Part shown: positions 43,401 through 50,713 of the stretch, piece by piece | Layout of the letters: each line of letters opens with the position of its first letter | Position numbering within the stretch: the stretch's first letter is position 1 | From: an uncultured Bacteroidaceae bacterium | GTDB lineage: Bacteria; Bacteroidota; Bacteroidia; Bacteroidales; Bacteroidaceae | Reading direction: 5' to 3' | Assembly (NCBI GenBank): GCA_934394435.1 | Contig: CAKRRN010000001.1 | Coordinates: 62,001-126,000 of the forward strand | DNA length: 64,000 nt | Program-made: the position numbers and the translations under genes | The notes under the pieces: model-generated | The model's input: only the letters and a program-made list of their open reading frames with translations | Told to the model about the DNA's origin: nothing | Databases searched by the model: none

Positions 43401-45117
43401 CTTCTGCCAGAGCCTTGTAAGCCTCTGCTGGGTTGTCTGCGTTTTTTGCCTGTTCGATAGCAACCTCGAGTGCATCCCTTACAGTGGCTTGTGCCATTGC
43501 TTCTTGATAGTCTTCGTTAGATTCCTCCACGTCGTTAGCTATCATTGCCAGTGCCTCTTTGCTGTCTCCGTAGTAGGTGAGCCCCCAGTCATCGGCATAG
43601 AGCATGTCGCCATCCATATGCTTTTCGCGTGTCAGTCCTATTGTCATTACACCATCGGTGACGTATGCCATTACGTGGTTGTCTGCATACCGTCCTTGCT
43701 GCATCCATAGCTTGGCTGAGGCTACATCGGTGGGGCTATACCATCCCTGTCCTGTGTAATCGGCTTCCGAGGTTGCTCCATCGCTGGCCAGAGAAGTGTA
43801 CTGAGTGTCATGAATATCACCAAAGGGCTTGTTCATACGCACTCCTCCTGTTGTCGCATAAAGCATCAGATTGCGTTGTGAGGCGTTCAGCTTTCCTGGT
43901 TTGCTGTAATATATATTGCCTTCACCATAGCGTGATGTGCCTTTGAGTGACAGACTATACACTCCGTTTGGCAGAGAGGTAAGCTCTTGGTGCATGTTGT
44001 AGTCTTTGCCGCTGGTGGCTATGATGCCATTGGAGTAGCTCATGGTCGTGCCGCCCCATCCTTCAGAGTTGGCGCATGCGGCACCCTTTATCAGGTAAGA
44101 GGCATTCACGGGATTGCTCTCGCTGGCTCCATTCATAAGCTTCAGCAGATGGGCGAGCTGCAGCTGAGGCAACGTGTTTTTAGCTTCGGTGAGTTGCTCG
44201 TCTGTGCTCTCGCTGTTGTTGAGAATGCTCTTTACACTATTGAGGTCGATGCCAGGGAATCGCTCTTCTGCCTCCTCGATGGCTGCTTCTAGTTCAGCGT
44301 AAGCCTGTGTCACTATGCGGTCTGGATCGTCAGTCGTGTTCACGCGTATGGTTTGCTGGCTGATGTCGAAAGTGATGTTGTAGGTACCTGTGGGTACGCG
44401 CCAGTTGCGGTCACCGTAATAGCGGTCGCAGGCGTATTCTACACCAGGCAGCAGTTGTAGATTGGCCACGCTACTGCTGTAGCGTCCTTCGCTGGGTGTG
44501 CCAGAGTAGCTGGCTCTGATGCAGAAGTCGCTCATTCCATCGGTACTCTCGTCAAACGTGATCTGTCCTGTATATATGCCGTTTCCTTGGTGCTTGAGAC
44601 GTGCTTTCACACCGGTGTCTGCATCTTCTCCACGCAGTTGCCACCGGCAGTCTTTTACCTGTCCATAGACAACCACTTCGTCTAGGTATGCGGGATCAAT
44701 GGCCTCAAAGCGTACCTGGTTGTTGTCCGCATCAAGGTACACCTTGTATTTCCCGCCCACGCATTGGAACACGCATCCGTTGCCGCCCTGCATTTTGCGC
44801 CATTCTGTTCGGGCTGGTGTGATGAAAGCTTCTGCCTTGCTTGCGCTGCATAGCAAGGAGCCGGAGTTGTTCTTGTCGAAGAAGAGGTCTACACGGTTGC
44901 CCCATCCCAAAGGAGAACTGTCAAACAAATCCGTGCGTCCCACCATCTCCACCTCACCCGTGTAGATGCCATCCTCACCCTTAACGAGTGGATACTTGTC
45001 GCTTTGTGCCCAGTCTTCGGTGCCCACCAGACCTCCTCGGCAATAATAGATGTCTTCTGCCCAAGCGCCCGATGCGATGGACAGAGTTGCCAGAAATGAA
45101 AGTAGTGTTTTTTTCAT
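40438..45117 (-). CDS. Large secreted repeat protein with SusE/F-like modules and sorting-like tail
   Basis: 1559 residues with a signal peptide ending at GAWAED. A ~250-residue module occurs three times (about 21-268, 1030-1280, 1285-1505), each marked by GGL-G---W, a GIYTGEV/GIYEGDI strand, WGNR-DLFF and G-Y-V-LD--N--V-F. The two half-units resemble SusE/SusF-type glycan-binding beta-sandwiches. The middle holds helical FIVAR-like linkers (LEAAIEEAEE, AIEQAKNADN) and two jelly-roll-like domains (around 345-535 and 655-880: LPNGVYSLSLKG, MPEGIYALSYNGF). The last ~55 residues (VGIYTLDGRKVYSG ... PGIYIMVKDGQAKKVLVK) resemble a type IX secretion sorting domain. Probably a cell-surface or extracellular glycan-binding scaffold. 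No catalytic motif seen. Confidence 0.75.
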   Translation of the reverse strand: MKKTLLSFLATLSIASGAWAEDIYYCRGGLVGTEDWAQSDKYPLVKGEDGIYTGEVEMVGRTDLFDSSPLGWGNRVDLFFDKNNSGSLLCSASKAEAFITPARTEWRKMQGGNGCVFQCVGGKYKVYLDADNNQVRFEAIDPAYLDEVVVYGQVKDCRWQLRGEDADTGVKARLKHQGNGIYTGQITFDESTDGMSDFCIRASYSGTPSEGRYSSSVANLQLLPGVEYACDRYYGDRNWRVPTGTYNITFDISQQTIRVNTTDDPDRIVTQAYAELEAAIEEAEERFPGIDLNSVKSILNNSESTDEQLTEAKNTLPQLQLAHLLKLMNGASESNPVNASYLIKGAACANSEGWGGTTMSYSNGIIATSGKDYNMHQELTSLPNGVYSLSLKGTSRYGEGNIYYSKPGKLNASQRNLMLYATTGGVRMNKPFGDIHDTQYTSLASDGATSEADYTGQGWYSPTDVASAKLWMQQGRYADNHVMAYVTDGVMTIGLTREKHMDGDMLYADDWGLTYYGDSKEALAMIANDVEESNEDYQEAMAQATVRDALEVAIEQAKNADNPAEAYKALAEATTALRKSQVAYISYQKKIEAIKAQLAEQTGLAGPAVVLLNKYIEENIAPNDAYPNGTASYIMQNGTLDEEQLTAEEAFAELLLSNALKGNIVAGTDITSLFTNTDWTQKDWAGWTVEKSEDANATSSSNDGQENMRVATWYNWVSGSITQTLEGMPEGIYALSYNGFVRTGQPHQVQTDDDMNTFAIVGDMRTPMLGVYDDALPLEDAEEGKNCSADDYKGDSSRFPWSANGASIAFNAGRYKQTAYGTATDGKLTIGWINDGYPNFWEDWFAVSKIKVTYLGTNEEAADAMVAAAQARGEDLMARYNFPEDTRNNLGESMESAAADFAAKCKKAEDINKYCNEARVSVPNYAALEKMMGTLDDKAEYAYQHNGISEEKRNDLRNEVGTVQGNILAGTYSNEEAKQLLEVYTRKANDLIPMQVRGGLEGVGSWQVNDVYLLFKNDDGIYEGDITMHNATDLSAENTWWGNRGDLFFVDNSNWFYGSIGSPQGYIVPSDTITHRLQKRYNGVQSPFQLAGGKYHVLLDMDNQNVRFQCTEEYWMDSLYCVGTLKDFNYTESFDSWKTKTGLYPLRHTEHGVYKGKIVVEAQGEADGQEMGLLAIMSSYNSGKSEGRYASAIRTELKHGITCRAPRAATTTNTEQNFFTVTPGEWIVTFDMNHGTIRLNRTDDPDYTEEGIQEENITWYAVGGLDGTGNWEQTTKYPLVKNKEGKYEGIVKFTDETLEMSNKRWGNRSDLFFKSSMGMFLEPGADLDGDQKFITPAKKQPIAVNTKNSNVTKTFQSVAGTYKVLFDENNLTMQFECIEEKWLPAVYVRGTLKNFRWQHAIQEDSLNVLRHVGHGVYQGVIDLEEDNSVTSGKFAIKADFDDTSAEAVYSPDKDATPIEIDGEAVPVYRRNDTSKCLLAPIGKLFVIFDMNYGWVKLTDPDNPNAIEKIGLSTLPKNAQVGIYTLDGRKVYSGMSQWNTATPGIYIMVKDGQAKKVLVK

Positions 45118-45457
45118 ACGATAACTATTGTTTTAATTAGTTGGTTGAATTAAGTTTTTTAGAAGGCGGTTTTCGTCTTCGAGAGTTTAAGTGTCATAGC
45201 CGTGAATGCTATTACCCGTTAAACATACAGCATATATCTCAACATGGGTTCGCGCGAAACTTGTTTCTCGTATGCTTACCGCAAATTTACACTTTTATCC
45301 CTTCTCTGACAAGCGTAATTAGGCAAATGTTGTCATTTTCCGCACATTTTCTTACGGTAGAAACCTACAGCGGAAATCATCATAGGTAGAAAGAGCTCAA
45401 GGGGTGCTCTATAACTTAGTCATAAAAGCTTTCATGTACTTTTGGCTTAGCTTGAGA
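45118..45457. other. Intergenic region with promoter of the large repeat protein
   Basis: 340 bp between the ccsBA stop and the repeat-protein start. Reverse strand: TTG (45310-45312), a 20-bp spacer and TAAATTTG (45282-45289) form a plausible promoter, giving a 5' leader of about 155 bases. Nothing else is recognised, and no clear terminator for the ccsBA gene. Confidence 0.5.
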
Positions 45458-47308
45458 CTATCCTGCATAGCTGTGCATGCCTCCCAGCAGGTAGTTGACA
45501 CCGAAATAGGTCATCATTAGGCAGGCCAGACAGAGTATTGAGTAAAGTCGGTAGTGGCTGTCCTTACGGAACCATGGAAGTGACTCTTGATGCAGTGGGA
45601 TGCTGTACACGATGAGGCAGACAAGTGCCCAACTTTCCTTTGGATCCCAACTCCAGTATGTTCCCCATGACACATTAGCCCATACGGCACCCAGAAAGAT
45701 GCCTGTTGCCAAACACAGTACGGCAGGACGCAAAAGACTTCGCTCCACCATAGACAGGAGTAGCAATGCGTAACTAACCATGATGACACTCACGTGCGCG
45801 CTGAGCCAAGGGCTGTGCAACACGGGCATGAGGGATGTTATCTGTGGATTTATCTCACCCAGATGTGCTACCAAAAGCATGAAAGACGATGCGAGTGCGC
45901 CAAAGACGCACAACTTGATGCGTCTGACAGGAAGCGTTCCGCAGATAAGGCATAAGGACACGAAAAGCATCGTCTCATAACCATTGCTTAGTGGAATGTG
46001 ACCTGCAATATACCATCGAACTGCCAACAGAAGTGTGAGCAACAGAGCCAGCGACCCATGCAGAAGACTGGCTGGTATGGAGCACCATTGCAGCCGGGGG
46101 AGACTAGATAGGTACAGTAGTATCGTAAGAAGGAAAGCCAACCCCATGCAGAGCATGGTCCAGTCAAGCCGATTATAGAAAAGTTCTGCGTTTACCTGGT
46201 TGTTGCTGAGCTGGTGTCCTTCCTTGGGAACGTCTGTGAAGAGAGTGCCCTGCATGAGCATCAGCATGAGTCCCACTTTCTCACGTACCTTTTCGTCAGC
46301 TCTGTCCACATCCTTCAACTGTGGAGGCATGGAACTATAGTCTACAAAACTATTGAATGTGCGATATTCTCCGCGCCCTACTTTGATGATAGGCAGGTCA
46401 GACCACTCTTGGGGACGTAATGTCATACTGCATACTACCTGTGTGGCGGTAAGACCATGATACGTTCGCTTTCCGTAAACTTTGAGCAGAAATTCCTGGC
46501 ACATTGTGCCCATGGGGGCTATACGCCCATTCCATACCACCTGCTCACGCTCCATTCTGTCTGCTTTGTCGCGGCTGATGCAGGGCAGCGATTCTGCTGC
46601 CTGTGTGGTGATGCTTAGTATGGGCAGTAGCAGTAGTAGTGCGGTACGCTTGCGTATGTTTGTTTTCCTGGGTAGGGAAATGATGATGATGCACAATGCG
46701 AGCATCGCATAGCCGCAGTAGGTGATTGCTGTGCCCCAGGGGTCGTAAGTGACAGAGAGTATGCTTCCGCGCATATCCTCGTCATATGAGCTTTGGTATA
46801 GACGGTAACCTTGTAACCTGCCAATACGGTTCATGGAGATGCGTACCTGTTGGTCGTTGGGGCGTAGAGTGATTATGCTTACATAGTCTTGAGGAGCCTG
46901 TGTGCCAGGGTAGCATTGTACCATAAACGTGTCAAGCCGGAGAGTGAAGGGTAAGGGGTGAAGCATGTTTCCCTCTATATACTGGTTCACAGGTTCTCCT
47001 TGACGCAGATGTAGCATTCCACGCTGGCTGCTGATGGACGTTACCACTGCCCCAAGCAAGATGACCATCAGACTTATGTGCAAACAGAAAACACCCATGG
47101 AACGTTTCCATAGGTGTTTCTTTACAATAAGGTAAAACCCAGACACGGCTGAGACAAACCATAGCAGACGAAACCAAGCGGTAGCATATACCACTTGGTG
47201 AGCCATTGCTGTGCCCTGCGATGCCTCTATTAGTGTGGCAACGGCAATGGCGATGGCTGCCAGTCCCAGAGTGAGGAAGGGTAAAAATTTAAAAATCTTT
47301 GTACTCAA
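45458..47308 (-). CDS. Cytochrome c biogenesis protein, ResB-CcsA fusion
   Basis: 616-residue membrane protein of system II cytochrome c maturation, which carries haem across the membrane and ligates it to CxxCH motifs. The N-terminal half is ResB/CcsB-like (hydrophobic segments at 7-25, 43-60, 72-90; a periplasmic part; one helix at about 192-210). The C-terminal half is CcsA with the haem-handling motif WGTYWSWDPKE and histidines in the flanking periplasmic loops (HIPLSNGYETMLF; HLGE; HQESLPWF). The start is TTG, overlapping the end of the Rid gene by 20 bases; no later Met keeps the first helix. It sits beside two exported cytochrome genes. Confidence 0.9.
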   Translation of the reverse strand: MSTKIFKFLPFLTLGLAAIAIAVATLIEASQGTAMAHQVVYATAWFRLLWFVSAVSGFYLIVKKHLWKRSMGVFCLHISLMVILLGAVVTSISSQRGMLHLRQGEPVNQYIEGNMLHPLPFTLRLDTFMVQCYPGTQAPQDYVSIITLRPNDQQVRISMNRIGRLQGYRLYQSSYDEDMRGSILSVTYDPWGTAITYCGYAMLALCIIIISLPRKTNIRKRTALLLLLPILSITTQAAESLPCISRDKADRMEREQVVWNGRIAPMGTMCQEFLLKVYGKRTYHGLTATQVVCSMTLRPQEWSDLPIIKVGRGEYRTFNSFVDYSSMPPQLKDVDRADEKVREKVGLMLMLMQGTLFTDVPKEGHQLSNNQVNAELFYNRLDWTMLCMGLAFLLTILLYLSSLPRLQWCSIPASLLHGSLALLLTLLLAVRWYIAGHIPLSNGYETMLFVSLCLICGTLPVRRIKLCVFGALASSFMLLVAHLGEINPQITSLMPVLHSPWLSAHVSVIMVSYALLLLSMVERSLLRPAVLCLATGIFLGAVWANVSWGTYWSWDPKESWALVCLIVYSIPLHQESLPWFRKDSHYRLYSILCLACLMMTYFGVNYLLGGMHSYAG

Positions 47309-48434
47309 CGTTTTCTCTTTGTCTTACGGCAATACACTCCATTTCTATGAGCCATGTGGGGCGACATACAGGTGCCAGAGTGATTACTGTGGGGATATTC
47401 GGGAACCGTTCGCTAAACATTCTGCTCACGGTGCTGTAGTCTGCAGTGTCTCTTAGGTAGACCACTATCTGCATGACATCATCGAATGATGTATTTGCTT
47501 CGCTAAGCAGAGCTTCTACATTCTCCCACATGCGTTGGGTCTGTCGCACAATATTTCCCACATGCAACACGTTGCCTTTGTTGTCGATACTGGCTGTACC
47601 CGAAATGAATACGTGTGCGCGGTCGCCATATTCCATACAAGTGCCACGCTCAAAGGTGACCCCATATTCATAAGTGGGGTTTAAGTGAGTGGGTGCGTAT
47701 AGGTAACGTTGTTGCTCTGGCTGAAATCCCACAAGGGCATATGTGCCCAGCTGGATGAGTGCTCGTGTGTCGGCAGGCAGTCCGCCTATGCCAGTGCTGG
47801 CTATGTAGTGTGTACGCTCGGTGAGTCCCTGCTCGGTGAAGTTATCCTTGCGCGCTCTTACCATGCCTGCGTATTGCGTGTCCACATCGCGCACAAAAAA
47901 CCAGGTGCGTATGCAGTTGTCAGCCAGTGTAGCCCCAAAGTTCTGTAAAGCTTCCTCGTATTCAATTAGCACGCTCTCTGTTTGCCATGCGCTGTCGCCT
48001 TTGTGTTGGTGCATTCCCATTTTCCACAAGTGACGGTAACCGTTGTGGGAAGCCACCACCATACCATTCTCATTTGCAATCTGTGTATGGCTCTGCATGT
48101 ATAGCCACACAGCAATTTTGCTTCCGTCAAGCGGCTGTTGCTGTATAATACTGATGGATATGTCGGGCTGTTTGCGCATGAGTGGTTGCTGGTTGGTGCT
48201 GTCGGAGAGGAAATAGCGCTTCATGACATATTGCGCACCCTCGAAGCCAGGCATATGCAGTAGGCTGTCTTCTGCCTCGTAGAGACGTTCCATCTGTTTG
48301 GGGAATAGGTCGCAGCGTGGTTCTACATGCAGAATCACGTGCCATTCCGTTACCTCACCGCGTGCGTCAAAGCGTGTCACCTCGGCATTTATGCCCAAGT
48401 CGGTGAGGTTTATCTTGTTATATTTAATTGCCAT
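47289..48434 (-). CDS. Rid-family (YjgF/YER057c) protein with N-terminal extension
   Basis: 381 residues. The C-terminal ~125 residues are a RidA-like domain (HVFISGTASIDNKGNVLHVG, VVYLRDTADYSTV, CRPTWLIEMECIAV); the N-terminal ~250 form another related alpha/beta region, as in long Rid proteins and chorismatase-like proteins. RidA homologues hydrolyse reactive imines/enamines, but this long form is uncharacterised as far as I know. It overlaps the ccsBA start, so a role tied to cytochrome maturation or anaerobic redox metabolism is possible. No signal peptide. Confidence 0.75.
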   Translation of the reverse strand: MAIKYNKINLTDLGINAEVTRFDARGEVTEWHVILHVEPRCDLFPKQMERLYEAEDSLLHMPGFEGAQYVMKRYFLSDSTNQQPLMRKQPDISISIIQQQPLDGSKIAVWLYMQSHTQIANENGMVVASHNGYRHLWKMGMHQHKGDSAWQTESVLIEYEEALQNFGATLADNCIRTWFFVRDVDTQYAGMVRARKDNFTEQGLTERTHYIASTGIGGLPADTRALIQLGTYALVGFQPEQQRYLYAPTHLNPTYEYGVTFERGTCMEYGDRAHVFISGTASIDNKGNVLHVGNIVRQTQRMWENVEALLSEANTSFDDVMQIVVYLRDTADYSTVSRMFSERFPNIPTVITLAPVCRPTWLIEMECIAVRQRENVEYKDF

Positions 48435-48456
48435 TATATAAAATTCTTTCTGCTTG

Positions 48457-48464
48457 CAAAGTTA
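48457..48464 (-). promoter_or_regulatory. -7 element of the Rid-ccsBA operon
   Basis: TAACTTTG on the reverse strand, 22 bases before the Rid gene start. It indicates that Rid-ccsBA can be transcribed apart from the upstream cytochrome genes. Confidence 0.5.
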
Positions 48465-48499
48465 CGAATAATCCTTGTTCTTATGTCCTGTCACCCCCT

Positions 48500-49252
48500 T
48501 TAATTGTTTGTGGGTGCGGGCTGTGCCTCTATCCACTTGCGCAGGTAGGCACGCACCTCACGCAGATTGTCCTTGAACTGACTGCTGATAACCTCGGTGT
48601 GATTGTAGTGCAGGATGTTCTCGCCACCGTCGTTCAGAATGTGCCATAGCAGGCTGTTCTCTGGGCTTCCTCCTGTCACACGCATTTCACCAGGCTTGGT
48701 GGTGCTCGCTACGTTCACCAGGTCAGCATAGGTGTTGCCCTCGGTGAGGTCCAGTCCAGCTGCCTTGCGTCCGTTGGCTCCATGGCATTGCACGCATGCC
48801 TTGTCCAGCATACCCCGTTGCAGGCATCCTGTCATGCTTGCGTCCAGCGTGCCCATGTCCAGACGTATGGTGTCGGTCTGCCCCTCGTAGTCATCCAGTT
48901 TCACCGTGGCGAGTGACAGAATGCGTTCACGCAGACTGTTGGTCACGGCTACTTCCACTGTGCTCACGTTGCTACCTATGTTAGACAGTATGAGGGTGAT
49001 GGGTGTATCTTCCGCGTTCGATGGGATGGCGCGCTGCATCACGGCAAAGTTGTCGTCCTCCTGGAACCCTGCCAGTGTGAGCGTGTAGCCAGCGGGCAGT
49101 GAGGAGAGCCCGTGTAGGGTGGCAGTCAACTTCACATTGTATCCCTTGCTGTCCACGGTGTAGTGCGTCTCCGTGATGTCCCCGCTGTCGCAACTGCTCA
49201 GCAGGGCCGCCACTCCCAGCAGGAGTAGCGGAATCAAGTATCTTGTGTTCAT
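48500..49252 (-). CDS. c-type cytochrome lipoprotein
   Basis: 250 residues; lipoprotein cysteine C21 (LLSSCDSGD). A beta-rich N-terminal region (about 30-130) is followed by a monohaem domain with CVQCH at residues 153-157. A Met ligand could be M195 in the GEMRVTGG segment, but this is a guess. It is probably an envelope electron carrier and partner of the di-haem oxidoreductase encoded upstream. Codon and base composition are visibly richer in G+C than in the genes at 28-33 kb. Confidence 0.8.
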   Translation of the reverse strand: MNTRYLIPLLLLGVAALLSSCDSGDITETHYTVDSKGYNVKLTATLHGLSSLPAGYTLTLAGFQEDDNFAVMQRAIPSNAEDTPITLILSNIGSNVSTVEVAVTNSLRERILSLATVKLDDYEGQTDTIRLDMGTLDASMTGCLQRGMLDKACVQCHGANGRKAAGLDLTEGNTYADLVNVASTTKPGEMRVTGGSPENSLLWHILNDGGENILHYNHTEVISSQFKDNLREVRAYLRKWIEAQPAPTNN

Positions 49253-49363
49253 GTGTTCGTCGTTACAGTTATATGGTTATGTGCTTTTGCGTCATGTGGC
49301 AGAGTGGCGTATGTCTGGGTGGTCACCTGCTCGTTTGCGTTGCCGTCATGACGCCGTGCCTCC

Positions 49364-50692
49364 TCAGAATGAGTACTGGAGTTGCAGGCTGGCCGTGTGG
49401 GTGCTGATGCCCAGGTCATCGTTGTCGCGGTCGAGCTGTGTCTTGTGTCCGTAGCGTCCCGTGAATTGATACATGCCAGAGAGCTTGAGGTTACATTTAT
49501 TGATATAGTAGTTAAGCACTACGGCTGGCATGTTGAGGAAGCCGTCCTTGGTAGAACCGTTGCGGTCGAGGAAGTCATAGCGTACGCCTCCCTGCAATGC
49601 GTGGGTGAAGAAGTAACCCACCTGACCATACGCACCCCAGTAGTTGAAGGTACGGTCAATCTTCTGCCTCTTGGTGAAGCCCACGTGCATCCAATAACCC
49701 TCCACTGCAGCATACCAACGGTTGTAGAGCATACTCCATTCTACACCCATACGCGCGTCATTGGTGCTCTCGCTCTCGCTTTCCACATTCAGGCCACCGC
49801 TAATGCCGAAGAGCATGTGACGGCCCTTGAGCATATGGCTGTTGCCTTGTGTGGCAGGCATATTGCCCCATGGCATAAAGGTGATTCGTCCTGCGTAGAG
49901 CAATGAGGGAATGTGCCAGTCATCAGAAAACGTCTTTGTGGCGGTATTCACACCAGAGCCTGTTCCATTCCACAAGCCAACTTCGTAACCCATATGCCAG
50001 CCTTGAGGTTTCTGCTTGTTGAGCTGTGCATTGCCGTGGAACTCAAATCCCAGGTCAAAACCTGTGCCAATAGTAGGTGTGACAGCATTGAGTGTATAAG
50101 GCATAATGCTTGTGGCTGTAAGCGAGGTAGGCATCAAAGGGAACAGCGTCTCGCCCAACGTAGTGAGATAAGCATGGGTGAAGGGAGTCTTGAACTTACC
50201 AGCGCGAAAACGTGCTGCAGGACTTACGCAGTAATCTACCCAGGCTTGTTGCAGTACGTTTGCTCCTGTGGCGGCTGCGTTTATACTCAGATTGTAGTCC
50301 AAACGGCCGAATGTCTTGCCTGTGAAACCTAGTATGGCGTATGGAATGCCAAAGCCAGAGTTTGCTACATTGTCTTGATTATATGCCTTGTCAAGTCCTT
50401 CGTCATCATAATAGTTGAGATTGAGCCGTGTCTGCATAAACAAATAGGGCTTGAAAATGAAGCGCCCGTCCTTGCTTTGCAGGGTGAAGCCGCGGTCGTC
50501 GGCAATGCCCAGCACACCGTTATCCATATCAATGCCTGGAGTCTCATGTTTGAGCTTGGCACTCTCGATGTTGTACTTTTCGTATACGGCATTGTTCTTT
50601 TCTTCTTGCTTGGGCTGTATGTCGTTTTGTAAGTCAGCCAATGTGGGCAATGTGGCCATTGCCATGATGGCCATTGTTAATATCTTTTTCAT
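49364..50692 (-). CDS. Outer membrane porin (phosphate-selective porin O/P-like)
   Basis: 442 residues with a signal peptide (MKKILTMAIMAMATLPTLA) and a final phenylalanine after alternating hydrophobic residues (SLQLQYSF), typical of an outer membrane beta-barrel. A short coiled N-terminal part precedes repeated strands (GRFIFKPYLFMQTRLNLNYY, ARFRAGKFKTPFT), the FRAGKFKTPF form being typical of OprO/P-like porins. Its genomic partners, imelysin and the di-haem protein, suggest iron or haem-related passage rather than phosphate. Separated from the cytochrome lipoprotein gene by 111 bp. Confidence 0.82.
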   Translation of the reverse strand: MKKILTMAIMAMATLPTLADLQNDIQPKQEEKNNAVYEKYNIESAKLKHETPGIDMDNGVLGIADDRGFTLQSKDGRFIFKPYLFMQTRLNLNYYDDEGLDKAYNQDNVANSGFGIPYAILGFTGKTFGRLDYNLSINAAATGANVLQQAWVDYCVSPAARFRAGKFKTPFTHAYLTTLGETLFPLMPTSLTATSIMPYTLNAVTPTIGTGFDLGFEFHGNAQLNKQKPQGWHMGYEVGLWNGTGSGVNTATKTFSDDWHIPSLLYAGRITFMPWGNMPATQGNSHMLKGRHMLFGISGGLNVESESESTNDARMGVEWSMLYNRWYAAVEGYWMHVGFTKRQKIDRTFNYWGAYGQVGYFFTHALQGGVRYDFLDRNGSTKDGFLNMPAVVLNYYINKCNLKLSGMYQFTGRYGHKTQLDRDNDDLGISTHTASLQLQYSF

Positions 50693-50713
50693 AATGTGTA
50701 TGTTGTTGTCTGA

